A stretch of 17,379 bases of DNA from Candidatus Hebobacteria bacterium (lineage in GTDB: Bacteria > Armatimonadota > Hebobacteria > Hebobacterales > Hebobacteraceae), in NCBI GenBank assembly GCA_029821235.1, contig JALGTT010000011.1:1-17379 (forward strand), written 5' to 3'. Position numbers and translations under genes: made by a program. Positions 1-6,552 of this stretch are shown here, piece after piece. Below the pieces are notes generated by a model. That model was not told the DNA's origin, did not search any database, and saw only the letters and a list, made by a program, of their open reading frames with translations. The first letter of the stretch is position 1. Each line of letters starts with the position of its first letter.

Positions 1-150
1 CTGCTCGACGTAACCGTCTTCGAGTCCATCTATCAGAAGTGCGGCGGCCCCATCTTCACTCACCCCGCGGTGCTCGTCACCGGCCGCCTCGACCGCCGCG
101 GCCGCGCCCGCGCCAGTTTGATCGCGGAGCGAGTTGCCCCGATCCCGTGA
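1..150 (+). CDS. DNA polymerase III alpha-type (DnaE/DnaE2-like), C-terminal end only
   Basis: Frame 1 is open from the first base to a TGA at 148-150 and encodes 49 residues, beginning LLDVTVFESIYQ and ending LIAERVAPIP. The pattern of a beta strand with VTVFESIYQ, a gap, then VLVTGRLDRRG and LIAERV matches the OB-fold (tRNA_anti-like) region near the C-terminus of DnaE and error-prone DnaE2 polymerases, where the usual text is 'v.vFp.vye...PlLVeGrl.r...v.viAerv'. The protein stops right after the OB fold. The catalytic PHP and palm domains would lie outside the window, so replicative and translesion forms cannot be separated. The call rests on a short fragment and on pattern recognition alone. 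The promoter of the next gene overlaps its last codons. Confidence 0.6.
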   Translation: MLDVTVFESIYQKCGGPIFTHPAVLVTGRLDRRGRARASLIAERVAPIP

Positions 151-161
151 TATGCTACAAT
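134..161 (+). promoter_or_regulatory. Predicted sigma70-type promoter for the GH18-like gene
   Basis: A -35-like TTGCCC (134-139) lies 16 bp before a -10 TACAAT (156-161). The -10 is preceded by TGC at 153-155, which makes it an extended -10. The start of transcription would fall near 168. It overlaps the final codons of the polymerase gene and leaves only about 30-45 nt of leader before the GTG at 200 and ATG at 215. That favours the upstream starts, which carry the signal peptide, over the one at 365. Confidence 0.5.
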
Positions 162-199
162 ACCACCATATAGACACGCCGCCTGCGTGACACCACCCA

Positions 200-1279
200 G
201 TGAGCAATCCGCCCATGGCCGCCTGCGAACCGCAGACATCCAGACACACCCGCCGGCCTCGCCTCCGCCCGGCCGCTCGTGCCATACTTGCGGCCGGCAT
301 GTTGCTCGCACTGGCCGCCGCGAGTCCTCCGGCAGTGCCTGCCGACATTCACCAGGAGAGTAAAATGACGAAGAGCGACCCGCCCCTCCCCAGAGGGCTG
401 TCCACCTGGGTCTACCAGTACCGGGAGGGAATCGCGAAGCAGGTGCGGAGATTCAACGCGCGCGCCAAGCCCGACATGCACTTTCGCTACTTCTTCCCCT
501 ACGCGGGGGCGGTTGACTTCCCGGAGAGGAAGCATGAGGTGGCCGTTCACTATAACGCCGATATCCCGCGCCGCTACGCGCAGACGCTCCCCGAGGGCAT
601 CTTGCTCATGCCCATCGTGGACGGCCGGTGCGATCACGGAGAATTCACCGACTGGACCGAGGAGGAGTACGGACGGGCCGCCCGCAAGGTGGCCCACCAC
701 ATCCTTCAGGACCCTGTGGCGGCCGGGGTGCAGATTGACATCGAGCCCTTCCATCCCAGCCACCTTCCCTTCTACCGCCAGCTCCGGGAGATGCTGAACG
801 CCGAGGGCAAGTTCTGCACCATGTTCGTGGGGCCGAGGAGCGAGGCGCTGCTGACGAAGATCTTCGAATCTTGCGACATCGTGGTGATGTCCGGCTACGA
901 CATCGCGGGAGAGGGCGCGGCCCTGGACAAGTATCGCGCGGCCATGAAACGCTCCGTCGCGCGGTTCCAGCAGGTGGCGCAGAAGACCGGCGGGCACTAC
1001 ATGATCGGAATACCGGCCGCCGCCTCCTGGGGGGAGTACGAGTACATCGCGGGCGGCGACGGCCCACGCGTGGAGACGGGCGTCAAGCAGGAGGCCTACG
1101 TACGGGCCGCGCTGGAGGCAATAGCCCCGTTTCGCGAGCATCCAGAGTTCGTCGGAATCTCCCTGTGGCACATGTCCGATCCAGAAACCGAGTTCGAGCG
1201 CCCCGAAGAGGTCAGCAAGCCCACCAAGTTCCCCAACATCATCAGGGAAAGCGTCTGGCGGCTGCTCGAGACCTACTAG
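200..1279 (+). CDS. Secreted GH18-like TIM-barrel glycoside hydrolase-related protein
   Basis: The protein has 359 residues from GTG 200. The first ~48 residues look like an export signal: an Arg-rich stretch (residues 15-27), a hydrophobic core (AILAAGMLLALAAA, 28-41) and a cleavage-like AVPA/D. The body carries marks of the glycoside hydrolase family 18 fold: GVQIDIEPF at 176-184 resembles the DxxDxE strand, with D180 and E182 as the likely acid pair; VVMSGYD at 228-234 resembles the beta-6 MxYD motif; and ISLWH at 320-324 resembles the beta-8 Trp. By family knowledge it would act on amino-sugar polymers such as chitin or peptidoglycan-like glycans, but the substrate is not readable. No good Shine-Dalgarno precedes GTG 200 or ATG 215. 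A strong one precedes an in-frame ATG at 365, which would make a shorter, leaderless form. The family match is remote, so 'GH18-like' is safer than chitinase. Confidence 0.65.
   Translation: MSNPPMAACEPQTSRHTRRPRLRPAARAILAAGMLLALAAASPPAVPADIHQESKMTKSDPPLPRGLSTWVYQYREGIAKQVRRFNARAKPDMHFRYFFPYAGAVDFPERKHEVAVHYNADIPRRYAQTLPEGILLMPIVDGRCDHGEFTDWTEEEYGRAARKVAHHILQDPVAAGVQIDIEPFHPSHLPFYRQLREMLNAEGKFCTMFVGPRSEALLTKIFESCDIVVMSGYDIAGEGAALDKYRAAMKRSVARFQQVAQKTGGHYMIGIPAAASWGEYEYIAGGDGPRVETGVKQEAYVRAALEAIAPFREHPEFVGISLWHMSDPETEFERPEEVSKPTKFPNIIRESVWRLLETY
354..367 (+). promoter_or_regulatory. Strong internal ribosome binding site and alternative start (ATG 365)
   Basis: AGGAGAG at 354-360 sits 4-6 nt before ATG 365, in frame with the GH18-like gene. 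Starting here would remove the whole signal peptide and give 304 residues beginning MTKSDPPLP. Neither upstream start (GTG 200, ATG 215) has a comparable site. This is either the true start or a second, cytoplasmic start. Confidence 0.5.
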
Positions 1280-1393
1280 CGGCGAGGGCGCGGGAGCGCT
1301 CTCCGGTGTGACTGGTGGTGATTGTGGGCTGTTCGCGCGATGGAGATCCGCCGCGCGCCGCTCCACGCCGCGCGGCCCGCATATGGGTCCAGG
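1280..1393. other. Intergenic stretch after the GH18-like gene
   Basis: Very GC-rich, with short self-complementary runs such as GAGCGCTC near 1294-1301, but no stem followed by a T-tract. I see no gene and no convincing terminator here. It ends at the promoter of the cold-shock gene. Confidence 0.4.
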
Positions 1394-1422
1394 TTGACAT
1401 ATCGCTAATTTGGTGCTAACTT
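1394..1422 (+). promoter_or_regulatory. Predicted promoter of the cold-shock gene
   Basis: A consensus -35 TTGACA (1394-1399) is followed after 17 bp by TAACTT (1417-1422), preceded by TGC (1414-1416) as an extended -10. Transcription would begin near 1429, giving an untranslated leader of about 260 nt before the GTG start at 1693. Leaders this long are known for cspA-type genes. Confidence 0.55.
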
Positions 1423-1445
1423 CTTGCCGCCAAGTTGTGTCTGTG

Positions 1446-1464
1446 GGCGGTGAGCCAGACCGCC
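1446..1464 (+). other. Hairpin early in the cold-shock leader
   Basis: GGCGGT (1446-1451) and ACCGCC (1459-1464) form a perfect 6-bp stem with a 7-nt loop, starting about 17 nt after the predicted transcription start. No T-tract follows, so it is more likely leader structure than a terminator. Confidence 0.35.
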
Positions 1465-1650
1465 TCAACAGGACAACTGCGACGAGTCTGAGCGTAGCGG
1501 GAAGATTGGTCAGTAAGAAGGGGCTATTTGCCTCCTGCCGTAACGGCGCTGTCGAGCTTCTGCCGATGACGTTCAGACCCGTCCCCTCGGGCCCTCTGGG
1601 ATGCCGCCATGGGGCGGAGCCCTGAAGACAACCGGAGTCCGAGGGGCAGG

Positions 1651-1672
1651 GGGGAGGGTCGCTCGCCTCCCT
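1651..1672 (+). promoter_or_regulatory. Leader hairpin directly upstream of the csp ribosome binding site
   Basis: GGGAGG (1652-1657) and CCTCCC (1666-1671) form a perfect 6-bp stem, extendable by one G-U pair, with an 8-nt loop. It ends 8 nt before the AAGGAG at 1681-1686. The stem arm is itself Shine-Dalgarno-like, so alternative pairings of the leader could change access to the real site. The regulatory role is inference. Confidence 0.35.
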
Positions 1673-1692
1673 GTCGCAGAAAGGAGCTCGCA

Positions 1693-1896
1693 GTGACGGT
1701 TGGCAAGGTGAAGTGGTTCGATGACTCCAAGGGTTGGGGGTTCATCGAAACCGAACAGGGAGACGTCTTCGTACATTACTCCGCGATCGTCTCCTCTGTG
1801 CCCGGCCGGCGAACCCTGTACGAGGGGCAGGAAGTCGAGCTGGAGGTGGCCAGCGGGCCCAAGGGTCTGAAGGCCACCAGCGTAAGGGTCCGTTGA
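1693..1896 (+). CDS. csp: Cold-shock protein (CspA family)
   Basis: A 67-residue single cold-shock domain that binds single-stranded RNA and DNA and acts as an RNA chaperone in the cytoplasm. The RNP1-type motif KGWGFI is at residues 13-18 and the RNP2-type motif VFVHYS at 25-30, with the typical opening TVGKVKWFDDSKGWGFI. Length is normal for the family (65-70). The start is GTG 1693, chosen because AAGGAG at 1681-1686 has ideal spacing and because the protein then begins where family members begin; the frame is open further upstream but that part does not resemble the family. The second-half strand VELEVASGPKGLKATSVR is somewhat divergent from CspA's QGPAAVNV segment. It stands behind its own promoter and a ~260-nt leader, and is followed by another small RNA-binding gene, which suggests shared cold or stress regulation. 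Confidence 0.93.
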   Translation: MTVGKVKWFDDSKGWGFIETEQGDVFVHYSAIVSSVPGRRTLYEGQEVELEVASGPKGLKATSVRVR

Positions 1897-2266
1897 ACAC
1901 CTTCTGAGGTGGCGGCGCAAGTCCGGTTCTGACATTGGGAGTCGGACTCTTCAAAGCATCCGGGGCGTCTCTTCCGTCGCGGGTGCCGTGGGGGCAGGCG
2001 GGCCAGCGTGAAATGCACCATTTCGTCATCGGCAGACGATTTGCCGACACTTTGGGCGCGTTATCCGAACAAAACCGCGCCGTTCGCACTAGACAGGTAA
2101 GGACGATACTCGGTAATTGCCTTCTTGAATATGAACTGGCGCCCTGCTTTGACCGGCCGGTGTTCGTGAGACCGCGTAGCGACTGATCTCCTTCAGGGGG
2201 GCCTGAGACTTCCAACCGGAGGCCTCCGCCAGCAAGGGCCGACAACGTCGAGCCTTTGGCCTTGAC
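1897..2266 (+). other. 370-nt intergenic region between csp and the RRM gene
   Basis: I see no convincing gene here. A small open frame at 1935-2186 has no ribosome site and no recognisable pattern. Weak stems occur after csp: CACCT/AGGTG at 1898-1911, and AGTCCG/CGGACT with arms 1920-1925 and 1943-1948, neither with a clear T-tract. Near the downstream gene an 8-bp stem (2197-2204 with 2220-2227, one G-U pair, 15-nt loop) precedes the ribosome site by 39 nt. The length and the hairpin suggest a structured leader for the RRM gene, but no clear promoter was found. Confidence 0.35.
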
Positions 2267-2279
2267 GGAGGAGACAGCC

Positions 2280-2580
2280 GTGACAGATCGAGAATCCGCG
2301 GTCACAGACCATCGTCGCACGCTCTATGTGGGAAACCTCCCCTGGCGCGCCACCGAGGATGACCTCGTCGCCTTGTTCTCGCAGTATGGCCCGCTTCTGG
2401 ACGTTAGGGTGATTCAGGATAGACTCACGGGCCGCTCGCGCGGCTACGGCTTCGTGGAATTCGCCAGGGCGGAACACGCGCGGATCGCGGTGGCCCAGTT
2501 GGATGGCACCTCTTTCCGCGGCCGTCCTCTCATGATCAGCCCAGCCCGCCCGCGGTTCCAGACAGCCTTCTACCCGCTGA
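2280..2580 (+). CDS. RNA-binding protein with one RRM domain (3' end uncertain)
   Basis: The start is GTG 2280, because GGAGGAG at 2267-2273 lies 6 nt upstream. An RNA recognition motif fills residues 13-92: RNP2 LYVGNL (15-20) and RNP1 RGYGFVEF (54-61), ending in the usual GRPLMISPARPR. This is the small bacterial RRM family (often 80-110 residues), which binds RNA and is frequently cold-responsive. The odd feature is the 3' end. No stop follows in frame, and the frame stays open to 3923, all across the antisense of the next gene. In the +1 frame a TGA occurs at 2578-2580, which would give a short Ser/Arg/Gln tail and a protein of about 100 residues. The end given here is that TGA, so it implies a one-base indel near the GC-rich run at 2544-2556. 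The domain is certain and the end is not. Confidence 0.7.
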
Positions 2581-3868
2581 CGGTCTCTACGATCAACGGC
2601 GGCGACGCGGGAGGTTCCTCTCCCACCGAGTACGCGCGCTTCACTCTCTCCGCCGCCTCCTCCATCGCCTGCTCTGCCCCGGGCGGGCCCAACACGGTGA
2701 CCGCTGGTCCGCCCTTCACGCTGTCGCCCACCTTCTTGTGGACCAGCACCCCGCACAGATGTTTCCCATTGCGCGACGCCTCCTTCAGATGCCGCACGGC
2801 CAGACCGACCTCGCGCGCATCCAGGCCGGTCACGAATCCGTCCCTCGCCACCTCGACCGGCATTCTCAACGCGGCGGCGAGCAATGAATCCGGGGCGTCC
2901 AACAGGGCCGCGTCTCCGCCCTGTGCCGATATCATCTCGACGAACTTCTCCGTTCCCTTCCCCGATACCAGGGCTTCGTGGGCGCGCGCCCTCCCCGCCT
3001 CCGCGTCCTCCACCACGCCGCCGAGCAGGAGCATGTGCCCGGCCAGCGTCTCCGCCAGCTCCACCAGATCGGGAGGACCTTCGCCGGCGAGCGTCTTCGC
3101 CGCCTCGGCGAGTTCCGCCGCATCTCCCACCGCGGTTCCCAACGGCTGGTCCATGCGCGTGATCACCGCCACCACCTTGCGGCCGGCGCGCAGCCCGATC
3201 TCCACCATCGTTCCCGCCAGGTCCCGCGCGGCGGCGAGGTCGCGCATGAAGGCTCCCTCCCCCACCTTGACGTCCAACACCAGCGCGTCCGCGCCCACCG
3301 CCAGTTTCTTGCTCATCACCGAGGAGGCGATCAGAGGAATGCTTTCCACGGTTGCCGTGGCATCGCGGAGCGCATATATCTTCTTGTCCGCGGGCACCAT
3401 GGCCTCCGTCTGTGCTGCGATCGCCAGCCCGATCTCCGCCACCTGGGAGCGAAATCTGTCCGGGTCGAGCGCGGTGGTCAGGCCCGGCACCGCCTCCAAC
3501 TTCTCGATGGTGCCCCCGGTGTGCCCCAGCGCCCGGCCGGACATCTTTGGCACCCGCACCCCTGCCGCGGCCGCCAGCGGGGCCGCCACCAGGGTCGTCT
3601 TGTCCCCCACCCCGCCGGTGGAGTGCTTGTCCACCTTGACGCCGGGAACCTCAGACAGGTCGAGCCGGTCCCCGCTGTGCGCCATCGTGAGGGTGAGCGC
3701 GGTGGTCTCCGCCGGAGTCATCCCCCTGAGCACCACCGCCATCAGCAAGGCGGCCATCGGTCCCTCCCCCACCTCGCCGCAGACAAATGCCTCCACCGTC
3801 TGTCGAATCTCCCGCTCGCTGAGTTCTCCCCCATCCCTCTTCCTGGCGATGATTTCAGTTATATCCAC
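2570..3868 (-). CDS. pdp: Pyrimidine-nucleoside phosphorylase / thymidine phosphorylase
   Basis: Predicted cytoplasmic salvage enzyme that splits thymidine, deoxyuridine or uridine with phosphate into base and (deoxy)ribose-1-phosphate. The start GTG 3868 is chosen because MDITEIIARK matches the family's N-terminus and a G-rich AGGGGG lies about 8 nt upstream; an ATG at 4015 would add 49 residues unlike the family. The resulting 432 residues is the normal length. The phosphate-binding KHSTGGVGDK is at 81-90 and the family signature SGRALGHTGGTIEKLE at 110-125 (Glu where Asp is more usual). ALRDATATVESIPLIASSVMSKK (166-188) carries the pyrimidine-site Arg, Ser and Lys. The C-terminal PLIVETVSG fits the alpha/beta domain end. 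It could be deoA or pdp in naming; the family is clear. It is convergent with the RRM gene and divergent from yacL. Confidence 0.93.
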   Translation of the reverse strand: MDITEIIARKRDGGELSEREIRQTVEAFVCGEVGEGPMAALLMAVVLRGMTPAETTALTLTMAHSGDRLDLSEVPGVKVDKHSTGGVGDKTTLVAAPLAAAAGVRVPKMSGRALGHTGGTIEKLEAVPGLTTALDPDRFRSQVAEIGLAIAAQTEAMVPADKKIYALRDATATVESIPLIASSVMSKKLAVGADALVLDVKVGEGAFMRDLAAARDLAGTMVEIGLRAGRKVVAVITRMDQPLGTAVGDAAELAEAAKTLAGEGPPDLVELAETLAGHMLLLGGVVEDAEAGRARAHEALVSGKGTEKFVEMISAQGGDAALLDAPDSLLAAALRMPVEVARDGFVTGLDAREVGLAVRHLKEASRNGKHLCGVLVHKKVGDSVKGGPAVTVLGPPGAEQAMEEAAERVKRAYSVGEEPPASPPLIVETVSG

Positions 3869-3919
3869 AAGCGGAACCCCCTTGGACTGCAGTTTCCCCC
3901 TGAATCCTCTGGGGGCACC

Positions 3920-3949
3920 ATAGTACAGCCCAGTGCCGCGATTTCGCAA
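3920..3949 (-). promoter_or_regulatory. Predicted promoter of the nucleoside phosphorylase gene
   Basis: Read on the minus strand, TTGCGA (3949-3944) is followed after 18 bp by TACTAT (3925-3920), each a 4-of-6 match to consensus. Transcription would start near 3913, about 45 nt before GTG 3868. This also argues against a start at 4015, which lies upstream of it. Confidence 0.4.
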
Positions 3950-3989
3950 GATGCGTAGAATGCAGGCCGCGGACGGGGAATACTGTCTT

Positions 3990-4019
3990 GCGGTGCCGGT
4001 TCCCCGGCCCGGCATCCGC
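3990..4019. other. Strong hairpin in the divergent pdp-yacL intergenic region
   Basis: Arms 3990-3999 and 4009-4019 pair over 10 bp with a single bulged T at 4015 and a 9-nt loop. No T-tract follows on either strand, so it does not look like a terminator. It sits between two divergent genes and may be a leader structure or a protein site. No function is assigned. Confidence 0.4.
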
Positions 4020-4112
4020 GAGAATCTTGGGCCATTCAGAACAGAATGCCCTGTCGGCGCGTCTAATCATTGTGGATTTGTGTCTACTGCATTTGAGAAA
4101 GGAGGTGACACG

Positions 4113-5249
4113 ATGCTTGCGAGAGGCGTTGGGCTGCTTTTCAGCCTTGCCGTGGCTGTCCTCTCCGCTATCGTCTCCGTGCTCGCCGGTCGGCTGTACA
4201 TTGCGGCATATCGCGTCGCCCTGCCATCCTATCTCGTTGAGAAGATCTACTATGCACTCTTTGCGGCGGTCGGACTAGCGGCTGGATTCACCCTGGCAAG
4301 CCTCATCTACCGACAGGTGGTGACCTACGATCTCCGTCGCATCCCGGTGAGAGAGAAGGTCGCGGTGATCATCGGAGTGTTCATCGGCCTTGGCCTCACC
4401 TCGTTTATCGGGTCCATGCTCATCAGGATCCCCACCTTCGGGGCCCCCCTGGTAATGGTGATCGGCATCGTCTGCGTGTACCTGTGCGTCGCCATCATGC
4501 TCAGCATGAAGGAGGAACTCTACTTCTTCTTCCCGGGCCTCGCCGCCAGCCGGCCGGGCGAGGAGGAGCAGAAGGAGAAGCAGAACCCCAAATTGCTGGA
4601 CACCAATGTCATCATCGACGGCCGCATCGCCGACATCGCCAAGAGCGGGTTCGTGGAGGGGCCGCTGCTGGTGCCGAAATTCGTGCTGGACGAACTTCAG
4701 ACCATCGCCGACTCCAGCGACAGCCTGAAGCGGAACCGCGGCCGCCGGGGACTGGACATCCTCAATCAGATGCAGAAGGAACCGGGGCTGCGTGTGCAGG
4801 TGCTCGACGGATATCCGTCTCCGCTCGCCCGCCACGAACCTGTGGACGCGCGATTGGTGCAGTTGGCGAAGGACATGGATGCCGCGATCATCACCAACGA
4901 CTTCAATCTCAACAAAGTAGCGCAGTTCCAGGGAGTCCGGGTGCTGAACGTCAACGAACTCGCCAACGCGGTCAAGCCGGTGGTTCTCCCCGGCGAGGAA
5001 TTGAGCGTCACCATCGTCCGCGAGGGCAAGGAGCCGGAGCAGGGCGTGGCCTACCTCGATGACGGCACCATGGTGGTGGTTGAGCACGGCAAGGCGCACA
5101 TCGGCGAGACGGTGCACATTATCGTCACCAGCGTGCTGCAGACCGTCGCCGGAAAGATGATCTTCGGCGGCCTCCAGAACGGCTCCAATGGGCGTATGAA
5201 CAACCACAGAGAGGTGTCGCAACTCCGCCGTAGAAAGAAAGCGCCCTAG
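4113..5249 (+). CDS. yacL: YacL-like membrane PIN-TRAM domain protein
   Basis: A 378-residue protein from ATG 4113, chosen because AAAGGAGGTGA at 4098-4108 is a near-perfect ribosome site. Four hydrophobic segments fill residues ~5-27, 45-66, 84-104 and 108-131. A charged linker (Glu/Lys, 149-158) leads to a PIN nuclease domain with its acidic residues visible: D163 in LLDTNVIIDG, E194 in VLDELQ, D245 in PVDARLV and D263 in ITNDFN. A C-terminal TRAM domain follows (about 291-353), then a basic tail RLRRRKK-like. This is the YacL architecture; in Bacillus yacL stands just upstream of ispD, as here. By family it is a membrane-anchored, metal-dependent RNase with an RNA-binding module, but its target is not known to me. 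The downstream ispDF begins 34 nt later, so co-transcription is likely. Confidence 0.9.
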   Translation: MLARGVGLLFSLAVAVLSAIVSVLAGRLYIAAYRVALPSYLVEKIYYALFAAVGLAAGFTLASLIYRQVVTYDLRRIPVREKVAVIIGVFIGLGLTSFIGSMLIRIPTFGAPLVMVIGIVCVYLCVAIMLSMKEELYFFFPGLAASRPGEEEQKEKQNPKLLDTNVIIDGRIADIAKSGFVEGPLLVPKFVLDELQTIADSSDSLKRNRGRRGLDILNQMQKEPGLRVQVLDGYPSPLARHEPVDARLVQLAKDMDAAIITNDFNLNKVAQFQGVRVLNVNELANAVKPVVLPGEELSVTIVREGKEPEQGVAYLDDGTMVVVEHGKAHIGETVHIIVTSVLQTVAGKMIFGGLQNGSNGRMNNHREVSQLRRRKKAP

Positions 5250-5283
5250 AGCCAGGCGCGCGCGGCGATGGTCCCTGCGGCCG

Positions 5284-6489
5284 GTGACGAGGAGGCGTCG
5301 CATCGCAACCACGGCGGTGATAGTCGCGGCGGGCCGCGGAGAGCGGCTCGGCCGATCCGAGAATAAGGCGTTCGTAGCGTTGGGGGGCAGACCGCTGGTC
5401 CAGCACTCCCTGGAGGTGCTGCAAGGGCACCCCGACATCCGCGAGGTGGTGCTGGTAGTGGCGGCTTCAGACGTGGAGCGGGCGCGCGCGGCATTCCTGC
5501 GTGAGCCCGCCTCCAGTTCCCTCTTCGTCGTGGCGGGAGGCGCGGAACGCGGGGATTCGGTGCGGGCCGGCCTGGCCGAGGTCCCGCCCTCCTCCGACAC
5601 CGTGCTCATCCACGATGGCGCCAGGCCATTCCTCACCTCAACGCTGGTCACCAGGTGCCTGACGGCGGCCGAGCGGCACCCCGCCGTGATCGCCGCGGTC
5701 CGGGCCACCGACACGGTGAAGGAGGTGGGCGACCAGGGCGCGGTTTCCGCCACCCTCGACCGCTCCCGGCTCTGGCTCGCTCAGACTCCCCAGGTCTTCC
5801 GGCGCACCCTCCTCCAGGAAGCCCACGCGCGCGCCGTCGCCGAAGGCGTCAGCGCCACAGATGACGCCTCCCTGGTCGAGGAACTCGGGCATCCCGTACA
5901 CGTGGTTCCCGGGGACCCCGACAACTTCAAGATCACCTGCCCGGACGACCTGGAACGGGCGGAGCGAATTGTCGCAGCCAGAGAACACGAGGGAGAGAGG
6001 GGCCCCATGGTGAGGACTGGTATTGGATATGATGCGCACAGATTCGCGGAGGCGCGAACACTGATTCTGGGCGGGGTGAAATTTGAGGGTGAGCAGGGGT
6101 TACTGGGCCATTCCGACGCCGACGTTCTCTGCCACGCCATCTGCGACGCGCTGCTGGGCGCGGCGGGGGCGGGCGACATCGGCCGACACTTCCCGGATAC
6201 CGATCCCCGCTACGAGGGCGTCAGCAGCCTCTCTCTGCTGGCGCGGACGGCCTCTCTGGTGCGGGAGGCGGGATGGCGGATCGTCAACGTGGACGCGGTG
6301 GTCATCGCCGAGGCGCCCCGCATTGCCCCCCGCATCGCCGACATGCGTCACGCCCTTGCACAAGCGATGGAAATCGCGGAGACACAGGTCAACGTCAAGG
6401 GGAAGACTACAGAAGGAATGGGATTCACCGGCCGCAGGGAGGGGGTGGCCGCGCAGGCGGTCTGTGCGCTCGAGAGAGCCGGTGGCTGA
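5284..6489 (+). CDS. ispDF: Bifunctional IspDF (MEP cytidylyltransferase / MECDP synthase)
   Basis: A 401-residue fusion catalysing two non-consecutive steps of the MEP (non-mevalonate) isoprenoid pathway. IspD part, residues 1-~232: nucleotide loop VAAGRGERLG (14-23) with K28, GGAERGDSVRAGL (85-97), HDGARPF (110-116) and DPDNFKIT (211-218). IspF part from ~243: GIGYDAHRF with metal ligands D250 and H252, LLGHSDADVLCH with H284, HFPDTDP (302-308), and VNVKGKTTEGMGFTGR (369-384). The linker (~233-242) is short and charged. The start GTG 5284 gives the expected N-terminus but lacks a clear Shine-Dalgarno; ATG 5268 is out of frame. It follows yacL by 34 nt. IspDF fusions are known, for example in alphaproteobacteria and Campylobacter. 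An in-frame ATG with a purine-rich site at the linker could also make IspF alone. Confidence 0.95.
   Translation: MTRRRRIATTAVIVAAGRGERLGRSENKAFVALGGRPLVQHSLEVLQGHPDIREVVLVVAASDVERARAAFLREPASSSLFVVAGGAERGDSVRAGLAEVPPSSDTVLIHDGARPFLTSTLVTRCLTAAERHPAVIAAVRATDTVKEVGDQGAVSATLDRSRLWLAQTPQVFRRTLLQEAHARAVAEGVSATDDASLVEELGHPVHVVPGDPDNFKITCPDDLERAERIVAAREHEGERGPMVRTGIGYDAHRFAEARTLILGGVKFEGEQGLLGHSDADVLCHAICDALLGAAGAGDIGRHFPDTDPRYEGVSSLSLLARTASLVREAGWRIVNVDAVVIAEAPRIAPRIADMRHALAQAMEIAETQVNVKGKTTEGMGFTGRREGVAAQAVCALERAGG
5991..6009 (+). promoter_or_regulatory. Possible internal ribosome site and start for stand-alone IspF
   Basis: A purine run at 5991-6002 (GGGAGAGAGGGG) lies just before ATG 6007, codon 242 of ispDF, exactly where independent IspF proteins begin (MVRTGIGYDAHRF). 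It looks like a leftover ispF translation start preserved in the fusion. Confidence 0.4.
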
Positions 6490-6503
6490 ATTCGAAACCC
6501 GGC

Positions 6504-6535
6504 GGAGCCTCGGCCTTCGTCGCCGAGAACGCTCC
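6504..6535 (+). other. Intercistronic hairpin between ispDF and hpf
   Basis: Inner stem CTCGGC/GCCGAG (6509-6514 with 6522-6527, 7-nt loop), extended by GGAGC/GCTCC (6504-6508 with 6531-6535) across a 3-nt bulge, for 11 bp in total. No T-tract follows. It ends just before the hpf ribosome site (6541-6552), so it may stabilise, cut or tune the hpf part of a shared message. Confidence 0.4.
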
Positions 6536-6552
6536 ACCACAGAGGGAGAGGA

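Noticed and set aside
155..1468. 437-codon minus-strand open frame
   Set aside because: Antisense to the GH18-like gene and running into the csp promoter region; no motif and no ribosome site.
1429..1692. Riboswitch in the csp leader
   Set aside because: The leader has hairpins, but no aptamer core I know (c-di-GMP, cobalamin, TPP and others) could be matched.
1935..2186. 83-codon plus-strand open frame between csp and the RRM gene
   Set aside because: No ribosome site, no family resemblance, and it fills a region better read as a leader.
2581..3923. Long C-terminal extension of the RRM protein
   Set aside because: Ser/Ala/Pro-rich text that is the complement of the phosphorylase gene. It is reported as a stop-less frame, not as a real domain.
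3869..4015. N-terminal extension of the nucleoside phosphorylase
   Set aside because: 49 extra residues unlike the family, and the predicted promoter at 3920-3949 lies inside it. GTG 3868 matches the family N-terminus.
4275..5753. 492-codon minus-strand open frame
   Set aside because: Antisense to yacL and ispDF, both of which have conserved motifs; the minus reading does not.
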